From Crassaminicella thermophila (GTDB lineage Bacteria; Bacillota; Clostridia; Peptostreptococcales; Thermotaleaceae), in NCBI RefSeq assembly GCF_008152325.1, contig NZ_CP042243.1, forward strand, positions 1,617,026 to 1,681,025: DNA of 64,000 nt, written 5' to 3'. Every line of letters begins with the position of its first letter. Within the stretch, counting starts at the first letter, position 1. The notes beneath the pieces were generated by a model. That model made no database searches. It saw only the letters and a program-made list of their open reading frames with translations, and was not told the DNA's origin. A program made the translations under genes and the position numbers. Shown in pieces: positions 52,395-61,387 of the stretch.

Positions 52395-52778
52395 TTCTAC
52401 TTCCCCCTATTGATTATATAAAATCTTATTTGACTATAATTTTAAAGTCCATTATTTGCTAATAAACATAAAGTTCTATACTTTCATAAAAATTCCTCTT
52501 TAATTAGATATATTTTTACATAATATTACAACGTTTTATATACCATCTACAGTAACTCTTTCACATGTACAAGAGCAAGGTCTATGTAGACCTTGCTTTC
52601 CTCTAAAATTATATTTATCTATAGATAGAGTATATTGAATAAGTTCAAGTTTATAGTTTAAAGTAAACATATGATATAAGTGATACGATAAGAATGGTTC
52701 TTTCCATTGTTAGTTGATTTCATTTTATAAGTAGAATATAATTTAATAATTATATCCTAAAGAAAAGAGATTATTAAA
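52395..52778. promoter_or_regulatory. Divergent intergenic region of the island
   Basis: 384 bases between the defence operon (minus) and the ISL3 fragment (plus). On the minus strand a TATAAT box lies about 27 bases before the nuclease start, without a good -35 hexamer. It also contains a 24-base perfect palindrome (52574-52597). No open frame with a ribosome site is present. The rest is A/T-rich and unassigned. Confidence 0.55.
52574..52597. repeat. 24-base perfect palindrome between the defence operon and the ISL3 fragment
   Basis: Arms AGCAAGGTCTA and TAGACCTTGCT, 11 bp each, with a TG spacer. It is followed by TTCCTCT rather than a long T run. It could be a terminator of a lost gene, an IS terminal remnant or an operator for the divergent genes. 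Confidence 0.6.
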
Positions 52779-53220
52779 ATGAATACCTTAATAAAATTAT
52801 TAGATGAGAAATTAGAATACATTAAACATGAAATAACTGATGATACTATTAAAATTTGGGTAGAATCTAATCGACTTGAAGTAATTTGTACTTACTGTAA
52901 TACCCCAACTTCAAAAGTTCATTCTAGATATGAGAGAAGTTTTCAAGATTTACCCCTGCAAGGGAAAAAAGTTGTAATAATTATTAATAACAGAAAAATG
53001 TTTTGTAATAATCCAAATTGTAATCATAAAACATTTGCAGAAACCTATGATTTTTTATCTCATAAAGGCAAAAAATCAAAACGTTTAGAAGATGAAATAA
53101 TTAATATATATATGAATGTAAGTTCAATAACAGCATCAAATATATTAAGCAGACATGTTGCAAAAGTAGCTAAAAGTACTGTATGCAATCTCTTTAAAAA
53201 AAGAAACGAAAATAAAAAGA
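52779..53220 (+). pseudogene. Truncated ISL3-family transposase
   Basis: About 147 residues remain of a protein usually over 400. The N-terminus has the ISL3 zinc-finger region: CTYCNTPTSKVHSRYERSFQ and CNNPNCNHKTFAE (two CxxC-type pairs), then the helix-turn-helix region RLEDEIINIYMNVSSITASN. The frame runs out where the rnpB terminator begins (53221), so the catalytic DDE domain is missing. It is a dead insertion sequence at the right edge of the island. RBS is weak. Confidence 0.85.
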
Positions 53221-53248
53221 AAACCCAATGCCTTAAAGCATTGAGTTT
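53221..53248 (-). terminator. Rho-independent terminator after rnpB
   Basis: Arms AAACCCAATGC (53221-53231) and GCATTGAGTTT (53238-53248). On the minus strand the single mismatch becomes a U-G wobble, and T-rich sequence follows. It lies 13 bases after the rnpB 3' end. Confidence 0.85.
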
Positions 53249-53261
53249 CCATGATAAATAT

Positions 53262-53600
53262 ACGAGCAAGTCTATAAGCCGAGTTCTGTATTTGATAGCC
53301 ATCTATCTAGGTCTACTGTTGCCAGTAAACTCAAGCGACCTACCACGGGACACGACGGGCCGCCGCTATATAGTCCCTACTTGGTCTTGCTCCGGGTGGG
53401 GTTTACATAGCCAACTAGTCGCCTAGTTGCTGGTGAGCTCTTACCTCACCTTTCCATCCTTACCAAATAAATTGGCGGTTTATTTCTGTTGCACTTTCCT
53501 TAGAGTCGCCTCCACTGGGTATTACCCAGCACCCTTGCCCTATGGAGCTCGGACTTTCCTCGTTCGTGTAATCACGATCCGCGACTATCTGACTTACTCG
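53262..53600 (-). ncRNA. rnpB: RNase P RNA (M1 RNA type)
   Basis: About 339 bases. Conserved core elements on the minus strand: GAGGAAAGTCCGAGCTC near the 5' end (53541-53557 region), ACAGAA-CTCGGCTTATAG near the 3' end, and the cross-pairing P4 segments. P1 is formed by CGAGTAAGTC at the 5' end and GACTTGCTCG at the 3' end, 10 pairs with one G-U. This is the catalytic RNA that trims tRNA 5' leaders. The 3' end is also the presumed attachment site of the island. Exact ends are estimated from P1. Confidence 0.95.
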
Positions 53601-53685
53601 AAATATTTAATTTTAACGACAAGATATATGTTATCATAAAATAGTTTTTTTGTCAAAATCCAATTATTGTAAAATACTCTTTTCA

Positions 53686-54399
53686 TTACCCCTCACTTTT
53701 ACAATATAGAATCCTTCCACAATTCGTACAAGTTATAATCTCTTGTTTTCTTAATTTTGTAATCATCATAATAGGTACATCCATATGACAACCTGTACAG
53801 ATATCTGATTGAATAAATGCAACAGGTTTTCTTTTCTTAGATTTTATGTCCATATATATTTGTATGTTCTTTTTGTTTATTTTTTTTAATATTTCTTCTT
53901 TCTCTAAAATTTTTTCTTTAATTCTTTTTTCCATATCACTCTTTCTTATTTTTCTGTCCATTAGCATTTTTTTTATCATACTACCCATCTTACACATTTT
54001 CATGTATATCTGTTTAATTTCTTCCTCCATCTTTTCTACTTCCTCCATCATTACAAGAATATCTGTATCTATTACCCCCATTTCTTTTTCTATTTCTTCT
54101 TGTTCATTTAAAAGCAGTTCTAATTGCTTTGCTTCGTTAATTCTTCCACTATATAACTTATCTTTTACTGACTTTCTCTTATACTCAATATCTTGATTTT
54201 CCTTTTCAAGTTTTCTTAATTCATATTTTTTGTCTTGAATTTCCCTGATTTTTGTTTCATATATGTTTTTTATTTTTTTATGTTCTTGAATTTTATCACC
54301 AATTTCTTTTGATTTAATAATATCTTTTAATATTTTTTCATATTTTTCTAATGCACTTTCAGCTTCTTGGAGTTTACATAAATAATATACTTGATCCAT
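53686..54399 (-). CDS. Coiled-coil zinc-ribbon protein (CdsZ/YbgI-type C4 zinc ribbon)
   Basis: 237 residues. Almost entirely coiled coil for residues 1-190, with a C-terminal C4 zinc ribbon CTGCHMDVP...CTNCGRILYC (about 205-232). This is the zf-RING_7/CdsZ-type architecture, thought to act in regulation of transcription or RNA, but the function is not established in Clostridia. It lies directly upstream (in genome order) of the Nif3-like gene, its usual neighbour in Firmicutes. Confidence 0.88.
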   Translation of the reverse strand: MDQVYYLCKLQEAESALEKYEKILKDIIKSKEIGDKIQEHKKIKNIYETKIREIQDKKYELRKLEKENQDIEYKRKSVKDKLYSGRINEAKQLELLLNEQEEIEKEMGVIDTDILVMMEEVEKMEEEIKQIYMKMCKMGSMIKKMLMDRKIRKSDMEKRIKEKILEKEEILKKINKKNIQIYMDIKSKKRKPVAFIQSDICTGCHMDVPIMMITKLRKQEIITCTNCGRILYCKSEG

Positions 54400-54439
54400 A
54401 ATATCCCACCTTCATTTTATTAGAATTTAATATCAAAAA

Positions 54440-54462
54440 AAGAATAGGTTAAACCTATTCTT
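54440..54462 (-). terminator. Terminator hairpin after the Nif3-like gene
   Basis: 11-bp perfect inverted repeat (54440-54450, 54452-54462) overlapping the stop codon of the Nif3-like gene, with an A run (T run on the minus strand) next to it. Confidence 0.75.
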
Positions 54463-55576
54463 ATAGTAATTGAAAAGGATTTATATTAGATCCTAAAAAC
54501 ACTTCTAGATCATAATTGTTTTCCTTAATCATTTTTTTCAGATTATTCAATAATGGTTCACACACTAAATTTTCTGTTTCAAAATGGCCTGCATCAATCA
54601 CTGCAATCCCTAACCCAATAGCATATTGAGCATCATGGTATTTTACATCTCCTGTAATATAACAATCACATCCTTTTTTATACGCATCATAAATAAACTC
54701 TGCACCACTGCCAGTACATAAACCAATTTTTTGTATTTTTTTATTTATATCTCCTACAAATCTAATAGACTTCATTTTAAGTTTTGACTTTATCTCTTCG
54801 CAAAATACAGACAATGTCATAGGTTTCATTAATTTTCCTACTCTTCCTAAACCATGCTTATCTGTTTGATTATATAAAGGAATAATATCATATGCTACTT
54901 CTTCATAAGGATGAGCCTCTAACATTTTCTTTATAGCGTTGTTTAATTTTTCTTTTGCAACAATTGTTTCTAGCTTATATTCTGATACTTTTTCTATTTT
55001 TCCTTTACTGCCAATGAAAGGATTTGTTCCTTCTAAAGGTTTAAAAGTACCGATCCCTTCCGTTTGAAATGTACAATAACTATAATTCCCTATATGCCCT
55101 GCTTCAGCACTACATATAGCATCTCTTACATCTTCTACATGAGATTTTGGTACATAGACAACAAGCTTATAATATTTTTCTTTATCAATTTTTATTAAAG
55201 GTTGTGTATCTACTATATTTAATAGTTCAGCTAAAACATCATTTGTACCCCCATATACAATATCTAAATTGGTATGGACACAATAAAGAACAATATCATG
55301 CTTTATTAATCTATAAATCATATTTCCAATTTCATTATTTGTTCTAACATTTTTAATTGCTTTAAATATTAATGGATGGTGACAAATAATCATATCTATA
55401 TTTTTAGTTATAGCTTCATCAATAACTTTTTGCGTTACTTCTAAACATACCAGTATACGATTAACATTTTTATTGTAATCACCTATTTGAAACCCTACAT
55501 TATCCCAGTTTTCAGCTAAATATGGAGGTGCTATAGTTTCTATAATATTTATCACTCTACTTAATTTTTCACCCAT
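54461..55576 (-). CDS. Nif3-like dinuclear metal centre protein (YqfO)
   Basis: 371 residues, the long form with an inserted PII-like domain (about 125-230). Metal-binding motifs are AENWDNVGFQIGD and MIICHHPLIFKAIKNVRTN in the first half, and DAGHFETENLVCEPLL near the end. The GTP cyclohydrolase I type 2 name is historic and unsupported; the role is unknown. Overlaps the trmK 3' end by 16 bases, as in Bacillus (yqfN-yqfO). Confidence 0.93.
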   Translation of the reverse strand: MGEKLSRVINIIETIAPPYLAENWDNVGFQIGDYNKNVNRILVCLEVTQKVIDEAITKNIDMIICHHPLIFKAIKNVRTNNEIGNMIYRLIKHDIVLYCVHTNLDIVYGGTNDVLAELLNIVDTQPLIKIDKEKYYKLVVYVPKSHVEDVRDAICSAEAGHIGNYSYCTFQTEGIGTFKPLEGTNPFIGSKGKIEKVSEYKLETIVAKEKLNNAIKKMLEAHPYEEVAYDIIPLYNQTDKHGLGRVGKLMKPMTLSVFCEEIKSKLKMKSIRFVGDINKKIQKIGLCTGSGAEFIYDAYKKGCDCYITGDVKYHDAQYAIGLGIAVIDAGHFETENLVCEPLLNNLKKMIKENNYDLEVFLGSNINPFQLL

Positions 55577-56256
55577 TTCAACACCTCTTCTAATTTTTTT
55601 ATCTTCTCTTTACATTCTTCAAGCTTACGTACCGCTCTTTCTGTTTCTTGCCCCATTAAATTATTCATAATATCCTTTTGTTTCTTTATATGTTTATTTA
55701 TAAAAGATTCTAATAAAGGATCTTTATTTTCTATTAGTTTTTCACCTACTTCAAAATAGATATCATCATCAATCTTTTGTTTTCCATGTTCTACAACTAT
55801 TATCTCATAAATTCTATGGTCTTCGCAAACTAATCTTTCATCTATAATTTTAAAATTATTAAACACTAACCATTTCCTTAATTCATCTTGTGCTACCATA
55901 GGCTGCAAAATAAATCTATTAACAGATTTTGTTACATCTAAATGCTCCGCTAATATATCACGAATAAGTAGTCCTCCCATTCCTGCTATAATAACTGTAT
56001 CCACTTCATAAGGTTTAATTGGTTCAAGCCCATTTCCTAATCTTGTTTCAATATATGCTTCTAATGCATATGCTTTTATGTTTTTTTGCGCAGTCTCAAT
56101 AGGTCCTTTATTTACATCTGTAGCAATTACCTTTTTAGCTAAGTTATTTTTTATTAAATAAACAGGAATATACCCATGGTCAGTTCCAACATCAGCCACA
56201 ATAGATCCATTTTTCACTAAGTTTGCAATCATTAATAATCTCGGGGTTAATTTCAT
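55561..56256 (-). CDS. trmK: tRNA (adenine-22-N1)-methyltransferase
   Basis: 231 residues. SAM-binding motif IVADVGTDHGYIPVYLI (about 19-35), then ATDVNKGPIETAQKNIKAYA and VDTVIIAGMGGLLIRDIL, the TrmK/YqfN pattern. It methylates A22 in tRNAs. Helical C-terminus (about 175-231). Linked to the Nif3-like gene in Firmicutes. Confidence 0.93.
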   Translation of the reverse strand: MKLTPRLLMIANLVKNGSIVADVGTDHGYIPVYLIKNNLAKKVIATDVNKGPIETAQKNIKAYALEAYIETRLGNGLEPIKPYEVDTVIIAGMGGLLIRDILAEHLDVTKSVNRFILQPMVAQDELRKWLVFNNFKIIDERLVCEDHRIYEIIVVEHGKQKIDDDIYFEVGEKLIENKDPLLESFINKHIKKQKDIMNNLMGQETERAVRKLEECKEKIKKLEEVLKWVKN

Positions 56257-56417
56257 AATAAAATCCCTCCTCTATATTTAGTTTAGTAAATCTACTTAAT
56301 ACTATGTAGTATGGCTTTATCGTATTTATCATTATCTCCTTTTTAAAATAAGATAACCAAAAGTTTACTACATATTTTTTTTCATTCATACAAAACTAAA
56401 ATTAAGGAGGTATTTTT

Positions 56418-56621
56418 ATGAATGAAAAAAAAATTAAAAACAACAGCCATAATACTCCTATTGAAAAATTAGTTCATTTTAAATGGGGTGGCACCACTTC
56501 TCAGTGGGAAGAAGAAGCTACCCAAATAATGAACTATTTACAAGACCAATTAGATGAAAAAGAAACAAAAGAAGAAAAGGAAAGAAAAATACAATATGGA
56601 AACAAGAAACAAAGATGGTAA
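56418..56621 (+). CDS. Hypothetical small protein, divergent from trmK
   Basis: 67 residues with a strong RBS AAGGAGG 6-7 bases before the ATG. Very Lys/Glu-rich; central VHFKWGGTTSQWEEEATQIM is the only feature with aromatic residues, and the rest is predicted helical. No relative is recognised. It lies alone on the plus strand between trmK and rpoD, both on the minus strand, and shares the rpoD terminator region. Confidence 0.6.
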   Translation: MNEKKIKNNSHNTPIEKLVHFKWGGTTSQWEEEATQIMNYLQDQLDEKETKEEKERKIQYGNKKQRW

Positions 56622-56646
56622 ATATTATATTTTTTTCTGCAATTAT

Positions 56647-56672
56647 AAAGATTCGCATACATGCGAATCTTT
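56647..56672. terminator. Bidirectional terminator between the 67-residue gene and rpoD
   Basis: 12-bp perfect stem (56647-56658, 56661-56672), loop AC. T runs are short on both sides. It ends the rpoD transcript and can end the small plus-strand gene. Confidence 0.8.
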
Positions 56673-57759
56673 ATTCTAAATAATCTTTTAATTTTTTACT
56701 TCTACTAGGATGTCTAAGCTTTCTTAAAGCTTTCGCTTCTATCTGTCTTATTCTTTCTCTAGTTACATCAAATTTCTTTCCAACTTCTTCCAGTGTCCTT
56801 GCCCTACCATCATCTAAACCAAATCTTAATCTAAGTACCTTTTGCTCTCTTGGTGTTAATGTATCTAAAACTTCAACTAACTGTTCTTTAAGCATTGAAA
56901 AAGCAGCAGCTTCAGCAGGTGCTGGTGCATCCTCATCTGGAATAAAATCTCCAAGATGACTATCTTCCTCTTCTCCAATAGGGGTCTCTAAAGATACTGG
57001 TTCTTGAGCAATTTTTAATATATCTCTTACTTTCTCTTCAGGAAGATCCATCTCTTTTGCAATCTCATCAGGCTTAGGTTCTCGTCCTAATTCTTGAAGC
57101 AATTGTCTCGATACCCTTATTAACTTATTAATTGTTTCTACCATATGCACTGGAATTCTTATAGTTCTTGCCTGATCTGCTATAGCTCTTGTAATTGCTT
57201 GCCTTATCCACCAGGTAGCATAAGTACTAAACTTATATCCTTTTCGCCAATCAAATTTTTCAACAGCTTTAATTAGACCTAGATTCCCTTCTTGAATTAA
57301 GTCTAAAAACAACATGCCTCTTCCAACATATCTCTTTGCAATACTTACAACAAGTCTTAAATTTGCCTCACATAATCGTCTCTTAGCTTCTTCGTCTCCA
57401 TTTTCCATTCTTTTCGCTAATTCTATCTCTTCTGTAGCTGAAAGTAATGGTACTTTTCCAATTTCCTTAAGATACATTCTAACTGGATCATCTATATTAA
57501 TCCCTTTTGGGATTGAAAGATCTAAATCTATAACCTCTTCAGTTTCTGGTATATCTTCAATAGGTTCTTCTTTTTCACCTACAATATCGATTCCCATTGC
57601 AGCTAAATTATCATAAACTTCCTCAATCTGCTCCTTATCTAGATCTATCTCTTCTAAGGTATCCATAATCTCATTGTACGTTAACATACCTCTTTTTTTA
57701 CCTTTTTCAATAAGGTTCTTTACCGACTGGACTTTTTTATTTTGACTTTTCTTGCTCAT
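56671..57759 (-). CDS. rpoD: RNA polymerase primary sigma factor SigA
   Basis: 362 residues. Region 1.2 to 2 ([60 protein letters not shown]), region 3 ([20 protein letters not shown]), region 4 ([40 protein letters not shown]). The housekeeping sigma factor. dnaG is directly upstream and the pair forms the dnaG-rpoD macromolecular synthesis operon. Confidence 0.98.
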   Translation of the reverse strand: MSKKSQNKKVQSVKNLIEKGKKRGMLTYNEIMDTLEEIDLDKEQIEEVYDNLAAMGIDIVGEKEEPIEDIPETEEVIDLDLSIPKGINIDDPVRMYLKEIGKVPLLSATEEIELAKRMENGDEEAKRRLCEANLRLVVSIAKRYVGRGMLFLDLIQEGNLGLIKAVEKFDWRKGYKFSTYATWWIRQAITRAIADQARTIRIPVHMVETINKLIRVSRQLLQELGREPKPDEIAKEMDLPEEKVRDILKIAQEPVSLETPIGEEEDSHLGDFIPDEDAPAPAEAAAFSMLKEQLVEVLDTLTPREQKVLRLRFGLDDGRARTLEEVGKKFDVTRERIRQIEAKALRKLRHPSRSKKLKDYLE

Positions 57760-57785
57760 TTAAACTCCCCTCCTTTCTAGAAGTG

Positions 57786-59636
57786 TTACATTTTTTTTAG
57801 TTCTTTTAGTAACTTCTCGTAATTTATACATAACTCTCTTATCCTCACTATCTGCTCTTCAGTTTTATTTTCTAATTTTTCCAATTTTTCTAATTCATCT
57901 TCTATATCTATTTTCATTTTCATTAATTTATGCTTTTGCATACTATTTATATAATCAATTAGAGCCTTGTCAATATTTTCTCTAGGCACAATACTATGCT
58001 TAATTTTGTGTAATATTGAAATTTCATCTATACTCAATTGATTTAAAAGTTCTTTTATATCAACAAAATCATTTTCTTCATATAACTCGTAAACAAATTT
58101 TGCTATTTTACTATTTGTTTTATCTATAAAATCTTTATAAGTAATAGTTGTTTTTATTTTATTGAAAATTTCCTTATTTGTTATAATTAATTTTAATAAA
58201 CATCTTTCTGCTTCCAAATACCCAATTTTTTCAGTTGGTTTTAAAGGTTGTATGTTATATTTATTAGTATACCTATCATGTTTACTTCTATACTTACTCG
58301 TATTAAGTATAGACTTTTTTTCAATATTTCTTTTATTATACATATTATTTCCATAAATTTCCGACTTTATAGCTTCAATGGAAATTTGTGATTCTGATGC
58401 AATTTTTTTTATATAAGCATCTACTTCTACAGGACTTTTTAACTCTTTTAATATTTTCGTAATAGACTTTACAAATTTAACTCTGCCTTCAATCGTTTTT
58501 AAGTCATTTTCTTTTTTTGATAACATAATTTTATAATCAATTAAAGACAATGCATTATCTACTTCTTTTAGAAAAGCATCTTTTCCTTTTTTTATAACAA
58601 ACTCATCCGGATCTTTTCCTTCTGATAAGCATACAACCTTCACTTGACATCCTGCTTCTCTTAAAATATCAAGACCCCTTAATGTAGCTGCTTGTCCTGC
58701 TGTATCTGAATCATATGCAATAACAATTTCATCAGCATACCTTTTTAACAAATTTGCTTGATTCTTTGTAAGAGCTGTTCCTAATGATGCTGTAACATTT
58801 TTTATACCATTTTGATAAAGTGAAATTACATCCATATAACCTTCTACCACAATTATTTGCTTTTTATTGCTTACTTCATTTTTTGCAAGATTTAACCCAA
58901 ATAAATTATTTCCTTTATTAAAAATAGGAGTTTCAGGAGAGTTTATATACTTCGGATTATTATCTCCTATGATCCTTCCTCCAAAACCAATAACCTTCCC
59001 TGTAGTATTTATTATAGGAAACATAACTCTATTCCTAAATCTATCATAATACCCGTCCTTGTTTTTTCGTTCTGAGACTAGGCCTGCTCTATATATTAGC
59101 TTTTGATCATATCCTTTACTTAATAGATAACTATTTAAGCTTTCCCAATGATCTTTAGCATATCCTAATCCAAATTTCTTTATAGTCTGGATAGTTAATC
59201 CTCTTTTCAACAGATACTTTAGACCATTATTTTCTTTTTTTAACAAATTTCTATAATAAAACAAAGCTGCTTCCCTATTTATTCCATATAATTTATTTTT
59301 TCGATATATTTCTTCATTTTCCTGCTTGGACGTAGAAATTTCATCATAATTTATTCCAACCCACTCAGCCATCAAACGAACAGCATCAATAAAATCTAAA
59401 TTTTCAATCTTCATTACAAAATTGATTACGTCTCCTGATTCTCCACATCCAAAACAATGATACAATTGCTTCTCATTTGATACCATAAAAGAAGGAGTCT
59501 TTTCATTGTGAAAAGGGCATAACCCCTTATAATTGTGCCCACTTTTTTTTAATTGCACATATTTTGAAATGATATCTACAATATCATTTTGTGTCTTTAT
59601 TTTCTCAATTAATTCTTCGTTAAAATGAATACTCAT
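57786..59636 (-). CDS. dnaG: DNA primase
   Basis: About 616 residues from ATG 59636, behind GGTGAG; a GTG at 59645 is possible but less likely. Zinc-binding domain CHC2 at 38-62 (CPFHNEKTPSFMVSNEKQLYHCFGCGES, positions about 39-66), then TOPRIM VVEGYMDVISLYQ and VIAYDSDTAGQAATLRG. The C-terminal helicase-binding part is Lys/Ile-rich. It makes RNA primers for replication. Operon with rpoD. Confidence 0.97.
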   Translation of the reverse strand: MSIHFNEELIEKIKTQNDIVDIISKYVQLKKSGHNYKGLCPFHNEKTPSFMVSNEKQLYHCFGCGESGDVINFVMKIENLDFIDAVRLMAEWVGINYDEISTSKQENEEIYRKNKLYGINREAALFYYRNLLKKENNGLKYLLKRGLTIQTIKKFGLGYAKDHWESLNSYLLSKGYDQKLIYRAGLVSERKNKDGYYDRFRNRVMFPIINTTGKVIGFGGRIIGDNNPKYINSPETPIFNKGNNLFGLNLAKNEVSNKKQIIVVEGYMDVISLYQNGIKNVTASLGTALTKNQANLLKRYADEIVIAYDSDTAGQAATLRGLDILREAGCQVKVVCLSEGKDPDEFVIKKGKDAFLKEVDNALSLIDYKIMLSKKENDLKTIEGRVKFVKSITKILKELKSPVEVDAYIKKIASESQISIEAIKSEIYGNNMYNKRNIEKKSILNTSKYRSKHDRYTNKYNIQPLKPTEKIGYLEAERCLLKLIITNKEIFNKIKTTITYKDFIDKTNSKIAKFVYELYEENDFVDIKELLNQLSIDEISILHKIKHSIVPRENIDKALIDYINSMQKHKLMKMKIDIEDELEKLEKLENKTEEQIVRIRELCINYEKLLKELKKM

Positions 59637-59716
59637 ATCACTCACCTATACAATCTTTTATTATTGTTTCTCCATATTTATTAAATTTCCTCCTTTGTGT
59701 AAAATTTAATCATAAA

Positions 59717-60172
59717 CTATATATTAGAATTATATAGGGACTGCTTAATTACTTTGTTCAAACTCTTCACAAATTGAATCTCATCCTTTTTGCTATGTTT
59801 AGAAAACCCCTTAATCTTACCTCCTTTTCTTCTTATTTTCATGTTCATATATCTTCTAAACATAAGGTTATCTATATTGTCTAAAGTATAAATAAGTCCT
59901 CGATTAGATAAACAAAAAACTTTTTTCATTAACAACACGGATGCTAGTCCATAATCATCAGATACAACAATATCATTTTTTTTAGCCATATTTATTATAG
60001 CCATATCTACTGCTTGACTTATATTATCTACAACTATATATTTAATCCCCGACTCTTGTTTTGGTATATGACATATACTTACTACAATCACAACTTTGAT
60101 ATTATATTTTGATGCATGATCAACAATTAATCCTTTTACAGAACAAGCATCACCATCTACATATATTGTCAT
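59717..60172 (-). CDS. YaiI/YqxD (DUF188) family protein
   Basis: 151 residues. The N-terminal TIYVDGDACSVKGLIVDHAS is the DUF188 signature, with DIVVSDDYGLASVLLM as the second motif. A PIN-like fold with a suspected RNase activity, but no demonstrated function. In Bacillus yqxD lies beside dnaG and rpoD, as here. Confidence 0.92.
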   Translation of the reverse strand: MTIYVDGDACSVKGLIVDHASKYNIKVVIVVSICHIPKQESGIKYIVVDNISQAVDMAIINMAKKNDIVVSDDYGLASVLLMKKVFCLSNRGLIYTLDNIDNLMFRRYMNMKIRRKGGKIKGFSKHSKKDEIQFVKSLNKVIKQSLYNSNI

Positions 60173-60274
60173 TTATATACCACCTTTTTTACCCATGAAA
60201 CACAATATTCGACATAAGAACCTTTAATCCTCCTTTAATTATCACAAAACTAAAATACATAATTTTCAGAACTA

Positions 60275-61276
60275 TCATTTCCATACATGTGGTACATAAA
60301 TTTCTAGATATTTATTAATTAGATATCTATCAGTCATCCCTGCTATATAATCCTTTACAACTTCTTCTAAGCCGAATTCTTCTATTTTCATCATCTCATA
60401 AGGTATTTTTTCTTTATTTTTTATAAAAAAATAATAAAGTTGTTCTATTATATATTGTGCCTTTTCTTCTTCCTTTTTAGCCTTTTTGTTTACATATACA
60501 TTTTCAAACATGAATTTTCTTAATTTATTTGTAAAAAAACTTTTTTCTTCGCTCATTTGAATCTCTTTTTTTTCATAGCTATTTTTTATCACATCTGTAA
60601 CCATTGTATTAATTCTTTCACTATATGTGTTCCCTAATATTTTTAAACAATCTTTTGGTAAATCATTATAACTCAAAATGTTTGCTCTTATTGCATCATC
60701 AATATCATGATTAATATATGCAATTCTATCACTAAGTTTTACAATTTGTCCCTCTAAGGTAGACGGTTTATTTCTTCCCGTATGATTAACAATACCATCT
60801 CTTACTTCAAATGTTAAATTTAATCCAATTCCAACTTTACCTTTTTCAAGATATTTTACCACTCTTAAGCTTTGCTCATTATGCTTAAAACCATTTGCAT
60901 GGATTTTATTTAGTATCTTTTCTCCACTATGTCCAAATGGGGTATGCCCAAGATCATGACCTAGAGCAATAGCTTCTGTTAAATCCTCATTTAGTAGCAG
61001 GCTTCTAGCTATGGTTCGAGAAATCTGTGAAACTTCTAAAGTATGTGTAAGTCTCGTTCTATAATGATCTCCTTCTGGAAAAAGAAACACCTGTGTTTTA
61101 TGCTTGAGTCTTCTGAAGGCTTTAGAATGCAAAATTCTATCTCTATCTCTTTGATATTCTGTTCGAATCGCACATTTTTCTTCATGTACTTCTCTTCCTT
61201 TTGTTTGAATTGACTTTGCAGCATAAGGTGAAAGTCTTTCTACTTCATTTTTCTCAGTTATTTCTCTAAATACCAT
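60275..61276 (-). CDS. dgt: dGTPase-like HD-domain triphosphohydrolase
   Basis: 333 residues. Dgt family, converting dNTP to deoxynucleoside and tripolyphosphate. HD motif: RTRLTHTLEVSQISRTIARS, followed by GHDLGHTPFGHSGEKILNKI. N-terminal YQRDRDRILHSKAFRRLKHK is the usual entry. Position between the dnaG region and ppdK agrees with many Clostridia (ppdK-dgt-dnaG-rpoD). No RBS problem seen. Confidence 0.93.
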   Translation of the reverse strand: MVFREITEKNEVERLSPYAAKSIQTKGREVHEEKCAIRTEYQRDRDRILHSKAFRRLKHKTQVFLFPEGDHYRTRLTHTLEVSQISRTIARSLLLNEDLTEAIALGHDLGHTPFGHSGEKILNKIHANGFKHNEQSLRVVKYLEKGKVGIGLNLTFEVRDGIVNHTGRNKPSTLEGQIVKLSDRIAYINHDIDDAIRANILSYNDLPKDCLKILGNTYSERINTMVTDVIKNSYEKKEIQMSEEKSFFTNKLRKFMFENVYVNKKAKKEEEKAQYIIEQLYYFFIKNKEKIPYEMMKIEEFGLEEVVKDYIAGMTDRYLINKYLEIYVPHVWK

Positions 61277-61356
61277 TTTATACCCCTCTTTTTATAAAAT
61301 AAGCTATTTAATAATTATATATACCACACCATTTATTTTATTCCTCTATTCGAATA

Positions 61357-61387
61357 TAAAAAAAGGCGTGGAATATCCACACCTTTT
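61357..61387 (-). terminator. Rho-independent terminator after ppdK
   Basis: Stem AGGCGTGG/CCACACCT with a U-G wobble in the minus-strand reading, flanked by A and T runs, ending at the ppdK stop. Confidence 0.88.

Larger units (their letters stand above)
47865..53293. mobile_element. Putative integrative island in the 3' end of rnpB (about 5.4 kb)
   Basis: Flanked by direct repeats of the rnpB 3' end: 47865-47895 and 53263-53293, identical at 28 of 31 positions by my alignment. Inside are a tyrosine recombinase gene next to the left repeat (the usual place for an integrase), a three-gene defence-like operon on the minus strand and a truncated ISL3 transposase near the right repeat. The intact rnpB is on the right side; the left copy is a fragment. 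Integration by the tyrosine recombinase with duplication of the attachment site is the simplest reading. No conjugation or replication gene is present, so it is either a minimal element or a decayed remnant. Confidence 0.7.

Noticed and set aside
53427-53639. Open frame running through the RNase P RNA region on the plus strand
   Set aside because: It is the complement of the conserved rnpB structure (P4 and flanking motifs), with no ribosome-binding site; the RNA gene explains the sequence.
56192-56389. 65-codon minus-strand frame upstream of trmK
   Set aside because: It overlaps the trmK start out of frame, has no ribosome-binding site and its residues do not resemble a protein family.
56484-56500. 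GGGTGGCACCAC resembling a T-box antiterminator motif
   Set aside because: The sequence is inside the small coding gene, and the T-box consensus (GGGTGGNACCGCG) and leader structure are absent.
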